Shown here: positions 33,868 to 45,144 of the stretch, piece by piece | How the letters are laid out: each line of letters starts with the position of its first letter | Numbering within the stretch: position 1 is the first letter of the stretch | Assembly (NCBI GenBank): GCA_040437565.1 | Contig: JBDOQK010000035.1 | Coordinates: 1 to 64,000 of the forward strand | From: Albugo candida | Taxonomy: Eukaryota > Oomycota > Peronosporomycetes > Albuginales | Length of the DNA stretch: 64,000 nt | Direction of reading: 5' to 3' | The notes under the pieces: generated by a model | Told to the model about the DNA's origin: nothing | Seen by the model: only the letters and a program-made list of their open reading frames with translations | Databases searched by the model: none | Position numbers and translations under genes: made by a program

Positions 33868-36263
33868 TTAGCGTTGGAGATAGATGCTTTTACTAACTCG
33901 AAAGTGGTGAAAACTCTCTAGTATTTGCATTATATCAGAAGAAAGATTATGCGGTGTAATGTTCGACATGGGATAAGGAAAATTGCAACATGTCATCAGA
34001 CTGCGCAGCGCAACGAATGGATCGTATTCAATACGTCTAACAAAGGCACAAAAGATGGCGTGGATGCCGGATGGAATCACAAGAGTGTTGTTACCATCTG
34101 TATGATCCACAGCAATGAATGTGCCTGCTACCTCCAGATCCTTTACACGATTTATGGCGCTCATTCTCACTGTCTCACCACCGATGTATTCAATTGTTTA
34201 ATCCTTTTTCATTATTTATGCACAGTTACCAGCAGGACAGTCTCTTCTGATTCTTGGACGAGTCGAGTACCAATGTCGAAATCTACTCTTTCGATAACCA
34301 CCCATCCGATGATGCAATGTGAGATTCAATGGGAGACATCACAGAGCTGTTTTTTGTTCTGAGAGTGAAATTGAACAACACTTGCATATAGATGCTCAAA
34401 ATCACTTTCAAGTAATTCTGCCGCGCGAACGATGCCGGAATCGTCGTCGTTGAAATTGCGGCAATTGGACCAGATAAGACGAACGTCACTAGCAAACATT
34501 ACAAGGTCGAACTCGCCATCTTGCATCTCGTACATTCTTCTCCTTATCTTGCGTTGTATTGTCGAAAAATCCATGGGAAAGGCAATGATTTTTTTGTAAT
34601 TGGGGACATCATCCACAGGATGCTGGAAATGCTTTGACAGAGAGCTATTGCTCAAACAGGATATTAGATGTTTGCATTTGTTTGCAAGTGAATTCTTTGC
34701 AGAAATCTCGGCCATAAATCTAGTGCGCTTAGACTGCCTCTGTTTGCATCTCTCACACTGCCAGTCACCTTTGGGTAGATCTTCTTGACGCAGCTGCAAA
34801 CAGTCGAGGTGGAATGATCGTGGACAAACATCACAGCAAACAAGATCCCCATCTTTCAAACAGATCGAGCAATAATCCAAGTTGGTATCATGTTCGTCTG
34901 AGCTTTCATCTTGCTCATCCACCGAATCTTTTGCCTCGATTACATCTTTTGGTTTAAAGATGTCGATCATTCCTGGCGTATCATTTGCTGAACGTGATCG
35001 TTTGAAAGAGGTTATGGACTTTTCTCTTTTGTCTGTATCTCGGGAGGGTACACTATTTCTTTTGATTCTTGATGCTTTATGTCTCATATCGTACGTAGGA
35101 TTACTCCGAACTGGTTCTGATGTCTTTCGCCTAAGTTTGCATCTACTGATTGGTACTTCGATTTTTGTGTCGGCACTGGATTGATCCGTCTATACAATGG
35201 AAAAGGTTCAGTAGTTTCTTCTTGTGTTAAAAAATCAACATTACAAAACCTGTTTTTCTTCAACTTTTTTCTTGTTGCTCGCGAATGCAAGTCTGGAAGA
35301 AGACCGAACGAGATTTTTACTCTGCTCAAAGGACTTTATGTCGGCAGGAGGGCTAGTCGCTTCTCCATGAATCTCATCATCTCTCTGCTCTGGCTTGCAA
35401 GAATTAAGCATATATACAACTGAATGTCCCAAACTTTTCCGTTTTTCTGCTTTAACGCTTCCATCCGTAATTGACTCGCTCGATATCAATGTCGGAGAGC
35501 ACAATGCGTTGATAGTCAGTTTCGAGTTCAATGCTGAAGTGTGACTAAAACCACTGACCGGTTTTGGCGATATCAAACCGTGTCTTTCCTGGTTCTCATC
35601 TGTGTGTGTATTATTTATTTGTGTTTGTCCAATATCTGTGGCGTCAACGCTCTTCGTTGTGGCATCTTGATGATCAGACAGAATCTCACAGCTTTTTGTG
35701 ACAGAATTTGCTTGTGTGCTGTTATTCGATAGATGATTCCATTCTCGATATCGCTGAAATAGTGATTTCCTCTCCACCGCGCACTTGTCACACAAGCATT
35801 TCAAACAGCATACAGGACATTTAAGCTTTCTAGTGTTAATTGCTTCTGTATAAAGAGTAGTCGAAACATAATCGAAATGACGTTGACAAAATGAGTGCGA
35901 TATAACTAATCTCGCACAGCAGTTGACCACAGTGATCTTATCGCTTTGACTCCCTGGTCCGCATATGTGACATATTTCATTTCTAATGTAACTACATTCT
36001 GTCTCCTCAGTTTGAGCAGATAGCAACAATAGTATCTGTTCAATGACAGCCCGTTCTGCCAAGCCATCGGTCATTCTATCGCTTTTGCTTTTGTGACAGC
36101 CGGTATCTGCCGCAGTTGGGAGAAAGTCTCGATCTACCGGCTCATGGATTGTTTCAATTTGATTACTTTGCCTAGTCATAATTGCGTTCAACCATATTTC
36201 TTTTGATGGTGTTTTGTGTGGAATTAGTTTGATTCCTTCCTGAGTGCTGTGGCATGACGACAT
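33868..36263 (-). CDS. PHD finger and bromodomain chromatin reader
   Basis: Four exons give about 740 residues: 36263-35250, 35189-34343, 34285-34230 and 34173-33868. The introns are 60, 57 and 56 bp with GT and AG ends, and each join keeps the frame. The N-terminal part (about residues 95-165) has a cysteine cluster ending CPVCCLKCLCDKC, like the zf-4CXXC_R1 domain of CDCA7 proteins. A basic, Ser-rich linker follows. Then comes a C4HC3 PHD finger (YCSICLKDGDLVCCD...), and immediately a bromodomain with NYKKIIAFPMD and the acetyl-lysine-binding Asn in CRNFND. PHD-bromo pairs read histone tails in the nucleus. The C-terminal ~120 residues are unassigned, and further exons may follow downstream. 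The last exon boundary is the least certain part. Confidence 0.82.
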
Positions 36264-36484
36264 TATGATTCATAGGGAAACCAGCAAACCAGCAAACCTA
36301 GTGCTTAAGTGCGCTCGTGAAAAACAAACTTGGCTTAAACAGCGAATTGGAAGTATCTCGTGTCAGCATCTGCCCAAAATTCCTTGTGATTCATCATGGT
36401 TGAGTCTTTTTTTATTTATTCGTCACGAAAAACGTCAGCAGTAACGTGCTGGAAGAGATGTGGGTACAAGATTCCGTTTACTTA

Positions 36485-36584
36485 NNNNNNNNNNNNNNNN
36501 NNNNNNNNNNNNNNNNNNNNNNNNNNNNNNNNNNNNNNNNNNNNNNNNNNNNNNNNNNNNNNNNNNNNNNNNNNNNNNNNNNNN
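36485..36584. other. Assembly gap with duplicated flank (320 bp)
   Basis: 100 N. Positions 36585-36904 repeat 36165-36484, including the first 33 codons of the PHD-bromodomain gene; the extra start at 36683 is therefore not a second gene. Confidence 0.95.
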
Positions 36585-36904
36585 ACTTTGCCTAGTCATA
36601 ATTGCGTTCAACCATATTTCTTTTGATGGTGTTTTGTGTGGAATTAGTTTGATTCCTTCCTGAGTGCTGTGGCATGACGACATTATGATTCATAGGGAAA
36701 CCAGCAAACCAGCAAACCTAGTGCTTAAGTGCGCTCGTGAAAAACAAACTTGGCTTAAACAGCGAATTGGAAGTATCTCGTGTCAGCATCTGCCCAAAAT
36801 TCCTTGTGATTCATCATGGTTGAGTCTTTTTTTATTTATTCGTCACGAAAAACGTCAGCAGTAACGTGCTGGAAGAGATGTGGGTACAAGATTCCGTTTA
36901 CTTA

Positions 36905-37937
36905 CTTGTAGCACTTCAAAAAACCATCATAACGACAACATTTTATAATGTTGTAGCTTTTCCTGTGGGAAGCTATGTTTATGCATTATAGTTACGCTTA
37001 AAGCCTGCAAATGATGAAAGCAGTATTTTTACATGCAATTCCATGCATAATGTCCAGCGACCCTTATTTCGATGTGAATAGTGAGAATGCAGCTCGCTCA
37101 AGTACATTGTGTGTGCAGATGACAGCTTTGTGACCTCCCACGATACTGCTTTTCTGGAACACCTATCATCACCATACCTACCCTTCTCGTTTGCGGTGCG
37201 GATAATATATTTGAAGGTGATAATGGTTCAATTGATCCCTTTACTCACGCACGGGTCGAGGAATTATAGTTTACATGCGAAGCGATACCCTTTTGCAATT
37301 CCGCTTGAAGATGGGGCATTGATTCCATTTGCTGACAGTATAGCCTCTAGGTGTGGTTGGTTTATTTTCAAGCAGGTCGTCCATTGGCCAAGTCGTAAGC
37401 TTAAGCCGTCTCCAAGCTCGCACATATTATAATAGATTATATTACTGTCCCCTCCCTTCATCTATCAACAGAAAACCATTGACATTCCGATAGACCTACT
37501 TCGCGTTCCAGATTAAAGATCAGTGCTTTCCATGATGTCTCCGAACTTATATCTCAATCGACTGGCATCATCCGCGCAATGCTGAAAGCAGAATTTCAGT
37601 TCTGTCAGGATTTAACATGTGTACAATAAGTAAGGAATACGCAGAGATTATCTGACTACAAGTGATCCTTTCTAGCTTAGAGCTCAAACAACTTGACCTG
37701 TACTATCAAATACAGAGAGGATCTTGAGCAGTTCATCCTTTTTATCTATTTTCAGTCATCTGGAAGCACAGCAATGATCGCCGATTATATTTATAAATTA
37801 TGCTTTCTAAATGCATTCGTTACACAACCTCGCTATCTTAGGACTCGATCAATTAATCAATCCTCCTGGTGCATGTGTGCATCACTTTCAAATAGTATTG
37901 TGCTGATTTCAATCTCTTCGTCTACAACGCGCTTAAA
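36905..37937. other. Intergenic, weak coding signals only
   Basis: Several plus-strand stretches look mildly coding (for example 37500-37615, reading ISAFHDVSELISQSTG) but are separated by stops and no splice model holds. I cannot name a gene here. Part may be the 5' region of the tubby gene. Confidence 0.35.
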
Positions 37938-39113
37938 ATGAATGAATTACGTCGTGCGTCACTACAAATTGAAACAGATTTGCTTGGTGCAGGAAAGGCT
38001 CAGGGAAGTCATGTGTTGCCACAGACGCTGCTGCAGAAAGCTGCTAAAATCTTTGTTGATCGATTTTCCTCGCCTTCACAACCGAATGAGGAGTCTGATA
38101 CCATGCCGGAATCCTGGGGTAACTCTGTAAAACGGGAAAAATTCCAAGACATGGATATGCTGGAGTGTGGTCATGCTCGGGAGTACCTTGCAGAAGAGTG
38201 TCTCAGTCCAACTCAAAGCAACAATTGGACCTATACACGGGTGGAACGGAAGGATAAAACAGAATTCCGCATGTATTGGAATTCCGATCAATTTTTACTG
38301 AGTGCGAAAAAGATTGGGGGCTCCTTTTACATTTCTCAATATGAGCATTTTCCTGAAGCACAAGCATCGAATTCTATTCCAACAGAGAATTACTGCGCCG
38401 TCCTTCGACAGGTATCCGATAATAATTTCAAACTTTACAGCTGTGGGTGTGAAGGTTGTGACATGAGTTTCAATACGTTTTCCTGCTGCAACACAAATGA
38501 GAGTGCAGACTTATCGCCTGAAGGTGCCGATAGACAGCTTTTAGCCGATATAACGCATCATACCAAACTCGCCGGTGAAGTGGGGTCGGAAATGCGATGT
38601 TTTTCTGTAATCATTCCAGCGATCATGGAAGACAAACGCTCGCGGGTCATTTGGTGCCCTCGCCTAAGTCGATCAGTGACACCATCTCGAGGAACTCCGC
38701 GAAGTGCTTTGACTCGCGAGCTGCTCACCTCACCTTCTCCACGCAACAAGCAGAATCGATTTACATTTGATGATCCTACAGTTGATCGTATTCGAATCGA
38801 AAGCAAACTTCCCGTATGGTGCTCACAAGTAAATAGTTTGATGCTCAAGTTTCACGGCGGAAGAATTCGCGAAGCTTCATCTAAGAATTTTATGTTAATG
38901 CTTGACGAAGAATCCATTCCGAAGAAGGATAAAGTGCCAAAATCGAGGGCGTTGGATCGATGTGAAGTGGATACAGATGCGCAGCAAGTGTTGATGCAAT
39001 TCGGTAAATATTCCAAGTCCAAATTTTCTTTAGACTTTCGATATCCTCTAGCACCCATTCAGGCGTTTGCAATAGGTTTGTCCTCGTGTGCGTGGGCCAA
39101 TTCAACAAAGTAA
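37938..39113 (+). CDS. Tubby-like protein
   Basis: An intronless 391-residue protein. From about residue 97 it has the tubby C-terminal barrel: an opening WTYTRVERKDK, a central GGSFYIS strand, the LPVWCSQVNSLMLKF block where tubby proteins have LPVW...Y.LNF, the NFMLM block, and the hallmark end QFGKYSKSKFSLDFRYPL followed by QAFAIGLSS. Tubby domains bind phosphatidylinositol 4,5-bisphosphate and tether proteins to the plasma membrane or guide cargo to cilia; oomycetes with motile zoospores have flagella, which would fit the latter. The first ~95 residues have no recognised domain. A long insertion between residues about 170 and 270 (Cys-rich, then Ser/Pro/Arg-rich) interrupts the barrel compared with animal tubby. 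No F-box is visible. The start is the first Met of the frame. Confidence 0.88.
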   Translation: MNELRRASLQIETDLLGAGKAQGSHVLPQTLLQKAAKIFVDRFSSPSQPNEESDTMPESWGNSVKREKFQDMDMLECGHAREYLAEECLSPTQSNNWTYTRVERKDKTEFRMYWNSDQFLLSAKKIGGSFYISQYEHFPEAQASNSIPTENYCAVLRQVSDNNFKLYSCGCEGCDMSFNTFSCCNTNESADLSPEGADRQLLADITHHTKLAGEVGSEMRCFSVIIPAIMEDKRSRVIWCPRLSRSVTPSRGTPRSALTRELLTSPSPRNKQNRFTFDDPTVDRIRIESKLPVWCSQVNSLMLKFHGGRIREASSKNFMLMLDEESIPKKDKVPKSRALDRCEVDTDAQQVLMQFGKYSKSKFSLDFRYPLAPIQAFAIGLSSCAWANSTK

Positions 39114-39193
39114 TTTACTGCTATTAATACACGAAAGTCTTTGCATTGTTGAGGTTGTTTAACACTACTCCAAGGCTTTCTCATACAATCAAT

Positions 39194-39966
39194 CTAACAG
39201 CATCGATTTTTGTGCTGTACACCTCCGTACGGATCCAGGATTTCAGGAAGTGCATTTGTTTCCGCCGCAGCTACCGGTAGCTGTTTACTGATGCTGATAA
39301 ACAGATCCGACACATTTGTGTCCTCTTTGGCACTGGTTTCGATAAAAAGAGCCCCAATTTCGTCAGCATACGCCTTTGCTTGAGCCGACGGTACCTCCTA
39401 CAGAGTACTCAGATCAGACATTCTAAAAAACTGCGAGTACTGAAGCTACGTACGCGTTTGTCTTCCAAATCACTTTTATTCCCAGCAATTGCTATCACAA
39501 TGTTCTCCGGTCCTAACTGCTTCAATTCTTTCACCCAATTCTTCAACGTTGCTAATGATTGCTACAAAAGTGAGATGTCGGCATCTCAATACAACGGAGA
39601 GATTATGATCCTTTCCACTTACCTTCCGAGTGATGTCGTACACCACGATCGCGGCTGCAGCACCACGGTAATACATTGGCGCTAAGCTGTGATACTAAGC
39701 ATCTTAAATGAGTATACCACCATTTCTACCATTCATACATTCGAATCTATCACCTTTTCTTGACCCGCTGTATCCCAAATTTGGTACTTGATCGGTGTGT
39801 TTTCGACCATAATCATTTTGGACATGAAAGAAGCTCCTATTGTCGATTCAGAATACGGCCGAAAATTGTTTGTGACGAATCGCAGGACAAGAGACGACTT
39901 GCCAACTCCTGTGTCTCCTAACAGAACAACTTTCACTTCGCGCGCTTTCACTTGATTTTCAACCAT
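39194..39966 (-). CDS. Rab5-type small GTPase
   Basis: Four exons (39966-39754, 39694-39623, 39561-39454, 39397-39194) encode 198 residues; the three introns are 59, 61 and 56 bp. All guanine-nucleotide motifs are present: GDTGVGKSS (P loop), the switch I Thr in [15 protein letters not shown] (switch II), NKSDL and [25 protein letters not shown] is typical of the Rab5/21/22 branch. The protein ends KNRCC, the double-cysteine geranylgeranylation site. It should act on endosome fusion and early endocytic traffic. It faces away from the Prp24/SART3 gene; the 186 bp between their starts probably hold both promoters. Confidence 0.92.
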
Positions 39967-40152
39967 AAGACTTTATATCGGCAAGTGATTTGTGTAATTA
40001 GTAACAATAATGATTCTGTATAGAGTATGACACGTCGTTGAGAGGAAAGCGTTTATACTTGATCTAGTCACGCTTTGATTTCTTTGCTTCTTTTCAGTTG
40101 CAGGATGGGTCTACAAATAAAAAGTTAACAGATATTGTAACCAAAATCGACC

Positions 40153-43035
40153 ATGAGCGAGGAAAATGGATCAATTTCATCTTTTTCAGAAGACGATGCA
40201 GAGGACTTGGATTTGAAAGAAGAGGAGGTACCTGAATGCTGTCAGCATATACTTAGCATAACGAATGACTGTAAGCATCTGTCGTATGACCACTATATCA
40301 ACGCGCTTGATCACTTTAGAACACATAATGCGAGCAGATCATTTCCTACGTCCAGCATCTATTCCAACGCGATGCTTGCGATCTTTCCTCATTTTCACCG
40401 TGAATTTCCTCTCAGCGATACATTGCATCGCGAGTGGATGGAACTAAGGATTCAATCGTTTACGATTGAGAGAGATGGAGAATGGACGCTTACATGGGAT
40501 GCGTTTTTGACCATTAGACATTTGTTTGAAGGCGCCTGTGCAGATTACCGGTCCGTAGATTTGGCACTTTGGTATTTACAAAATTCTCAGCAGATTGAAG
40601 ATTGTGACTGGAAATGTCTGGAAGAAGATTTGCTAATGGTAGCCGACACGATTGGTCTCCATTATTCTCGTGGTGATGAGATCTGGGTAGCTTGCCGAGA
40701 GTGGTACATGCAGTCTGAGATAACAATGGAGTCTCGAATTGCTAAAATTGATGCACTTTACCGTCGGCAATTACAAATACCACTACAGCAGAATGATCTG
40801 GTGCTTTCCGAGTATCGATCGTGGTACTCTCACAACTCACACGTATTATCGAATGCGATGCAAGATGGAGATCCTTTAGAAAAGGCTACATCGACGCAGA
40901 GGATCTATAGTCGCTCTTTTGGGAGAAAACTCGCCCATTTCGAGCAAGTTTTGACTGAAGCATTGCAGCTGGAGACTGAGAAACCTGGAAGCTTGGAACA
41001 ATCGTGGCTTGTATATCTCGAATTTGTGCTATCAAATGTGATTCCTGTGATCAATAGACACCAGGGATGTGAAGACGAGAAAGAAGATATCGGCCTGAAG
41101 TTTATGCAAGTGTTCTACGAGCGAGCGATCAAGGATATTTGCATGAGTTCGTCTATTTGGACTCGATATATTCAGTTTCTTCAAAAACATAAAAATGCAA
41201 GTGTCTGTCAGCTCCAAAGTATCTGTGAAAGAAGCGTCCGGAATGTCTATATGGACTCGTCGCTGTGGTGCCAGTGCATTCTTGTGTACGAGCAGGGCCG
41301 GGAATATGATCGGCTTGATCGCTTTTTGGAAAATCAGCTTTTTGAGCGACAAAGCCCACAAAATCCCGTCATGGACGAACATCATGCAATATCTGTGTTA
41401 TTGATGTATTGTGATACCGCTCGACGCCGCTGCTTTGACACCAAGAATCTCGAAGGGCTTGTGCGTTTACGAAATGTCTTTAATAAATCGATCGACTTCT
41501 TCGTTCAGAGTTATCCCGATTCATCAGTATATCAATTCCAGCTGCAAAGTTACCGTCTTCATTGCGAGTTCTTATTCGAAGAACAAGGAAGCGCATTAGT
41601 ACCAACACCACATTCGAGCAATGAGAGTGATTGGGAGGAAGGCTGGGAGAAAATACTCGCATCTAGATCCAGTCAAGTGGTCGTCTGGATGCAGTACTAT
41701 CGAGCCTTATTGATTAGACGTCGTATACGCTATTTGGAATCCGATTCAGACCGTACTGGCCTCAATACGACTACTGTTGTTTATCCAAGTCAGCTTGGAA
41801 TCCAAGCAGTTCGTAAGAGCTGTTTCGAACGAGCCATTCAATCCGTCCAGGACACTCCACTGGTTGTTTTCGAAGCCTGGCACACATTTGAACGGGAACA
41901 TGGAGATCTCCCTTCGTTCCTCCGCGCCAGGAATCTATACACAGAAGCCCTTGAACAGCATACAAAAAATGCAAAGTCTCCCAAGGTGGCGACTGAAGAG
42001 AGCTTGATTGAAATTTCTTCCAGAAAGCGACCACGTCAACAAATTACAGGAAGCTCCGTCAGCAGATTAAGATCCAAGAAATCAGACACTGGGTCTACTA
42101 AAAAGGAAAGCTGTCAAAAAGAGTGTTTGACAGCGCATTTCGACGAAACACATACTGTGTTTGTGAGCAATATCGATAAAGAGGTCACAGAAGATCGATT
42201 GCGATCCGCTATCGCTGAATCTGTTCCAAGTGTCCAGGCTGTTCGCTTGGTGGCAAAGAAGAGAGCGCATGGTCTTAAATCGAGAGGATTTGCATATATG
42301 AGCTTTGCGGACGAAGAGAGCTGTCAGGCTGCTCTCAAACTCGACGGATTGGTCGTGTATGGTAAGCCAATTAGCATTCAGCCGTACGACATGTCGATTG
42401 CAGATGCATCGAATCCATCACCTCCAAAGAATGATGAAGGGCGGGCAAAGCGTACGCTTTATATCGGCAACTTGCAAATGATTTTAGCGAGTAATACAAT
42501 TCGGGGAAATGCGTCGGCGCTGAAATGTGTTTTACAGGACGCAGTCTCGCAGTCAGTCGATACATCCGAACTCAAAAATATATATGTTCCTCAAGAACAA
42601 CGCGGAAATCGTCATGCGAAGAAGTACGCTTTGGTGGAGTTTACGTCTGAAGACGTTGTAGACCGAATTTTGTCCCGGGAGGAGCAACAGCTCTTTCAGC
42701 AGAAAATATGCTCGTGTGCCGACGTCAACGCTGAGGAGAAGAACTTCTCGATTACATTAAGGAGATCTCACATGTCGATAAAAAAGATCAAAGAACAGTC
42801 CCAACAGAAAAGAAAGAAATCAAAAGGACAAAGCAGTCAAAAGGTCAATGCGTACGAGACCAACATTCCCGCACAGCAATCAAATCTCATAGATTTAAGA
42901 CCGCGATCCATCAACCGTAAAAAGAAAGAGAAACTGAAACTTCAGAGCGGTACAGAGGAGATGAAAATGGAGCCTATTGCAAGTATGAAAAGCAACCAAG
43001 ACTTTCGCGAGCTGTTCCTGAATGTAGGAAAGTAG
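40153..43035 (+). CDS. SART3: Prp24/SART3-type U4/U6 snRNP recycling factor
   Basis: An intronless 960-residue protein. An acidic N-terminus is followed by a long alpha-helical HAT-repeat region (about residues 30-600; for example DICMSSSIWTRYIQF and NVYMDSSLWCQCILVYE). Then come a basic segment, RRM1 (about 667-746; VFVSNI and RGFAYMSF as RNP2 and RNP1), RRM2 (about 767-850; TLYIGNL, diverged RNP1) and a Lys-rich tail ending SNQDFRELFL. That tail is the short Lsm-binding motif shared by Prp24 and SART3. The protein should reanneal U4 with U6 snRNA after splicing, in the nucleus. The HAT region makes it SART3-like rather than yeast Prp24-like. Confidence 0.92.
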   Translation: MSEENGSISSFSEDDAEDLDLKEEEVPECCQHILSITNDCKHLSYDHYINALDHFRTHNASRSFPTSSIYSNAMLAIFPHFHREFPLSDTLHREWMELRIQSFTIERDGEWTLTWDAFLTIRHLFEGACADYRSVDLALWYLQNSQQIEDCDWKCLEEDLLMVADTIGLHYSRGDEIWVACREWYMQSEITMESRIAKIDALYRRQLQIPLQQNDLVLSEYRSWYSHNSHVLSNAMQDGDPLEKATSTQRIYSRSFGRKLAHFEQVLTEALQLETEKPGSLEQSWLVYLEFVLSNVIPVINRHQGCEDEKEDIGLKFMQVFYERAIKDICMSSSIWTRYIQFLQKHKNASVCQLQSICERSVRNVYMDSSLWCQCILVYEQGREYDRLDRFLENQLFERQSPQNPVMDEHHAISVLLMYCDTARRRCFDTKNLEGLVRLRNVFNKSIDFFVQSYPDSSVYQFQLQSYRLHCEFLFEEQGSALVPTPHSSNESDWEEGWEKILASRSSQVVVWMQYYRALLIRRRIRYLESDSDRTGLNTTTVVYPSQLGIQAVRKSCFERAIQSVQDTPLVVFEAWHTFEREHGDLPSFLRARNLYTEALEQHTKNAKSPKVATEESLIEISSRKRPRQQITGSSVSRLRSKKSDTGSTKKESCQKECLTAHFDETHTVFVSNIDKEVTEDRLRSAIAESVPSVQAVRLVAKKRAHGLKSRGFAYMSFADEESCQAALKLDGLVVYGKPISIQPYDMSIADASNPSPPKNDEGRAKRTLYIGNLQMILASNTIRGNASALKCVLQDAVSQSVDTSELKNIYVPQEQRGNRHAKKYALVEFTSEDVVDRILSREEQQLFQQKICSCADVNAEEKNFSITLRRSHMSIKKIKEQSQQKRKKSKGQSSQKVNAYETNIPAQQSNLIDLRPRSINRKKKEKLKLQSGTEEMKMEPIASMKSNQDFRELFLNVGK

Positions 43036-43148
43036 GCAAGGTAATGAAGTACCTTTGCTAACCCATATATTGTATAACGTAAATCTCTCGATAAGTCGAT
43101 GCACTGTCATGTTGAATAACTCAACGTCTCCAGCTTTGGAGATGAAAA

Positions 43149-44363
43149 ATGAAGATTGAAAATCAATTGATTGATAATCGCGAGAACAAATGCGTCGACT
43201 TTGCCGAACAGAATACTAAGCCATCGGGTACCGCTTTGGTTCAAACTCCAGGAAAAAAGTTTGCGGAAATACAAGCACAGACGATGGATACTATCAATCT
43301 TCAACATAAAAAGCTAATACAAAGGTTTATACCAAATTTCTTACAATATCGGGCTCAAACATGTACTACATTCTAGCGGAAGTGAAGTATCTCAAGACAT
43401 CCGCCAATTTCGTACACAACTGATTGACCAACTCCGAAGCGAGCGATATCTCTCGTCAAATTCCGATTGGATTGGCAGTCTCCGCACCAAGACAGCATCC
43501 ATTTAGTATGTAACTACCATCAGAACCCTTCTATCGCTAACTACGCATCGCTGTAGTGACGATCTGGANNNNNNNNNNNNNNNNNNNNNNNNNNNNNNNN
43601 NNNNNNNNNNNNNNNNNNNNNNNNNNNNNNNNNNNNNNNNNNNNNNNNNNNNNNNNNNNNNNNNNNNNAGTATCTCAAGACATCCGCCAATTTCGTACAC
43701 AACTGATTGACCAACTCCGAAGCGAGCGATATCTCTCGTCAAATTCCGATTGGATTGGCAGTCTCCGCACCAAGACAGCATCCATTTAGTATGTAACTAC
43801 CATCAGAACCCTTCTATCGCTAACTACGCATCGCTGTAGTGACGATCTGGAAGGAATCGCAGAGGATCTATCCAAGCTGGAAGACGTACTAAGGTACACC
43901 AACAACACGTTCGCTGTCGCAACTGATTCTCTATGAAGCTTGCGTCTGGAGGAGAATGTAGCAATGAAGAATGCGACTTTTGCGAGTCAACAGGTACGTC
44001 AGCGTCATTAAGCCCGTACTCAACTTATCACATCTCCAGCAAGAATCATTGGAGCAATTCGAGCAAGAGCTTTTGCGTGAAAGAGAAGAACGAAAATTGC
44101 AGATATTAGACGATGAAAGAAGGGCTTTAGATCAAGTCTTTCAGAATGACTTGAAGACTTATCAGGCAGTAAGAGACTACCTGGGTGTCAGCTATTCATC
44201 AGGTACACATGTAAAAGCGTGTCAGCTTTTTTCTGATAGGTTTCTAGTTGCTAGAAGCCAGGATCCTGGACCTCACACTCTGGAAGATGTCGATTTGGTG
44301 GTGTCTGCCGATGCAGCACAATTAGAGAACTTTTATAAATCATCTGAAAGTGAAGCAGAGTGA
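43149..44363 (+). CDS. Dysbindin-like protein (putative BLOC-1 subunit)
   Basis: After collapsing the assembly overlap, five exons (43149-43324, 43377-43505, 43840-43893, 43939-43993, 44040-44363) give 245 residues in one frame. The introns are about 45-52 bp with GT-AG ends. The protein is largely coiled coil (residues about 40-170, for example QFEQELLREREERKLQIL). The segment ending VFQNDLKTYQA matches the dysbindin helix (FQQDMEQYL in human), and the acidic tail TLEDVDLVVSADAAQLENFY parallels human dysbindin's conserved LEQMDL...EALDVFL end. Dysbindin acts in BLOC-1, in endosome to lysosome-related organelle traffic. Similarity is short, so the name is tentative. Extra introns inside the last exon are possible near 44168 and 44202. 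Confidence 0.6.
43569..43668. other. Assembly gap with duplicated flank (183 bp)
   Basis: 100 N. Positions 43669-43851 repeat 43386-43568, doubling exon 2 of the dysbindin-like gene. Confidence 0.95.
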
Positions 44364-44421
44364 GGTTCTCGTTCATTGCGAAAATTGAAAATGGACACTA
44401 CTCCCTCTATAATTTTATTAA

Positions 44422-44903
44422 ATGTCTGACAGTGAATGCGTTCTGATCCATACGAAAGAAATTGAATTACACAGAGAAAGCAGGCGGCTCCGAATATTTG
44501 GGACCGTCGAACCCTTTCTGATCCAATTGGAAATTGTTGGTCTCCGCGGACGTTGCCGTTGGTATGAGACAATGCGATCGAGCGGACGTGCTATTCAGTA
44601 CTCTTTGAACGGTTGCTCTTTGGTGCGAAACATTACACAATCATTGATATTACAGACAGTGATACGGATCTTCCCGTCACTACATCAGCGTGCAGCGTCC
44701 CGTTTTGTCGACTCGTTTGCTGTCTTGAGAGTATACGGTTTGCTTTTATCTTGCTTTTGACTATTACGTGTACGTTAGTAAGAGCAAATACTCTATACAA
44801 ATTGCAAATAGAGCCGCCGAGCATCCGACCGCACACACAGAACCCTGCGATTGCACAGCCGCCATTTATTTTCTCTTCGCGGATTGGTTCAAACACCTTG
44901 TGA
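44422..44903 (+). CDS. Possible small gene, unknown
   Basis: A frame starts with MSDSECVLIHTKEIELHRES at 44422, 59 bases after the dysbindin-like stop, and reads 112 codons. A second frame (44613-44903) overlaps its end and contains a hydrophobic stretch. A splice join between them is possible but not settled. No family is recognised, and this may be chance. Confidence 0.25.
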
Positions 44904-45144
44904 CGACATCTGATAACTGGTGGTAAATAGGTTGAAGTACAAGCGGGGAAGGTCTAGAATGATGGTAATGTCTCATAGCGCAAGTAATTGGATAATTGAA
45001 ATACAACAAAATTTAGTTTGATGGTCGCAAAGGCATTTGACTGAGGACAGGAAAAAGAGTTGAACCAAGCACAAGAATATCGTAGTATCAGAAAAATCTA
45101 GAAACCTCGTCTGCGAGAGATCCTTATAATTCGTATACCGAGAA

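Noticed and set aside
30244-34949. A genuine 2.3-kb tandem duplication with paralogous PHD-bromodomain genes
   Set aside because: The copies look identical, abut an exact 100-N run, and fit the same overlap pattern as ten other gaps.
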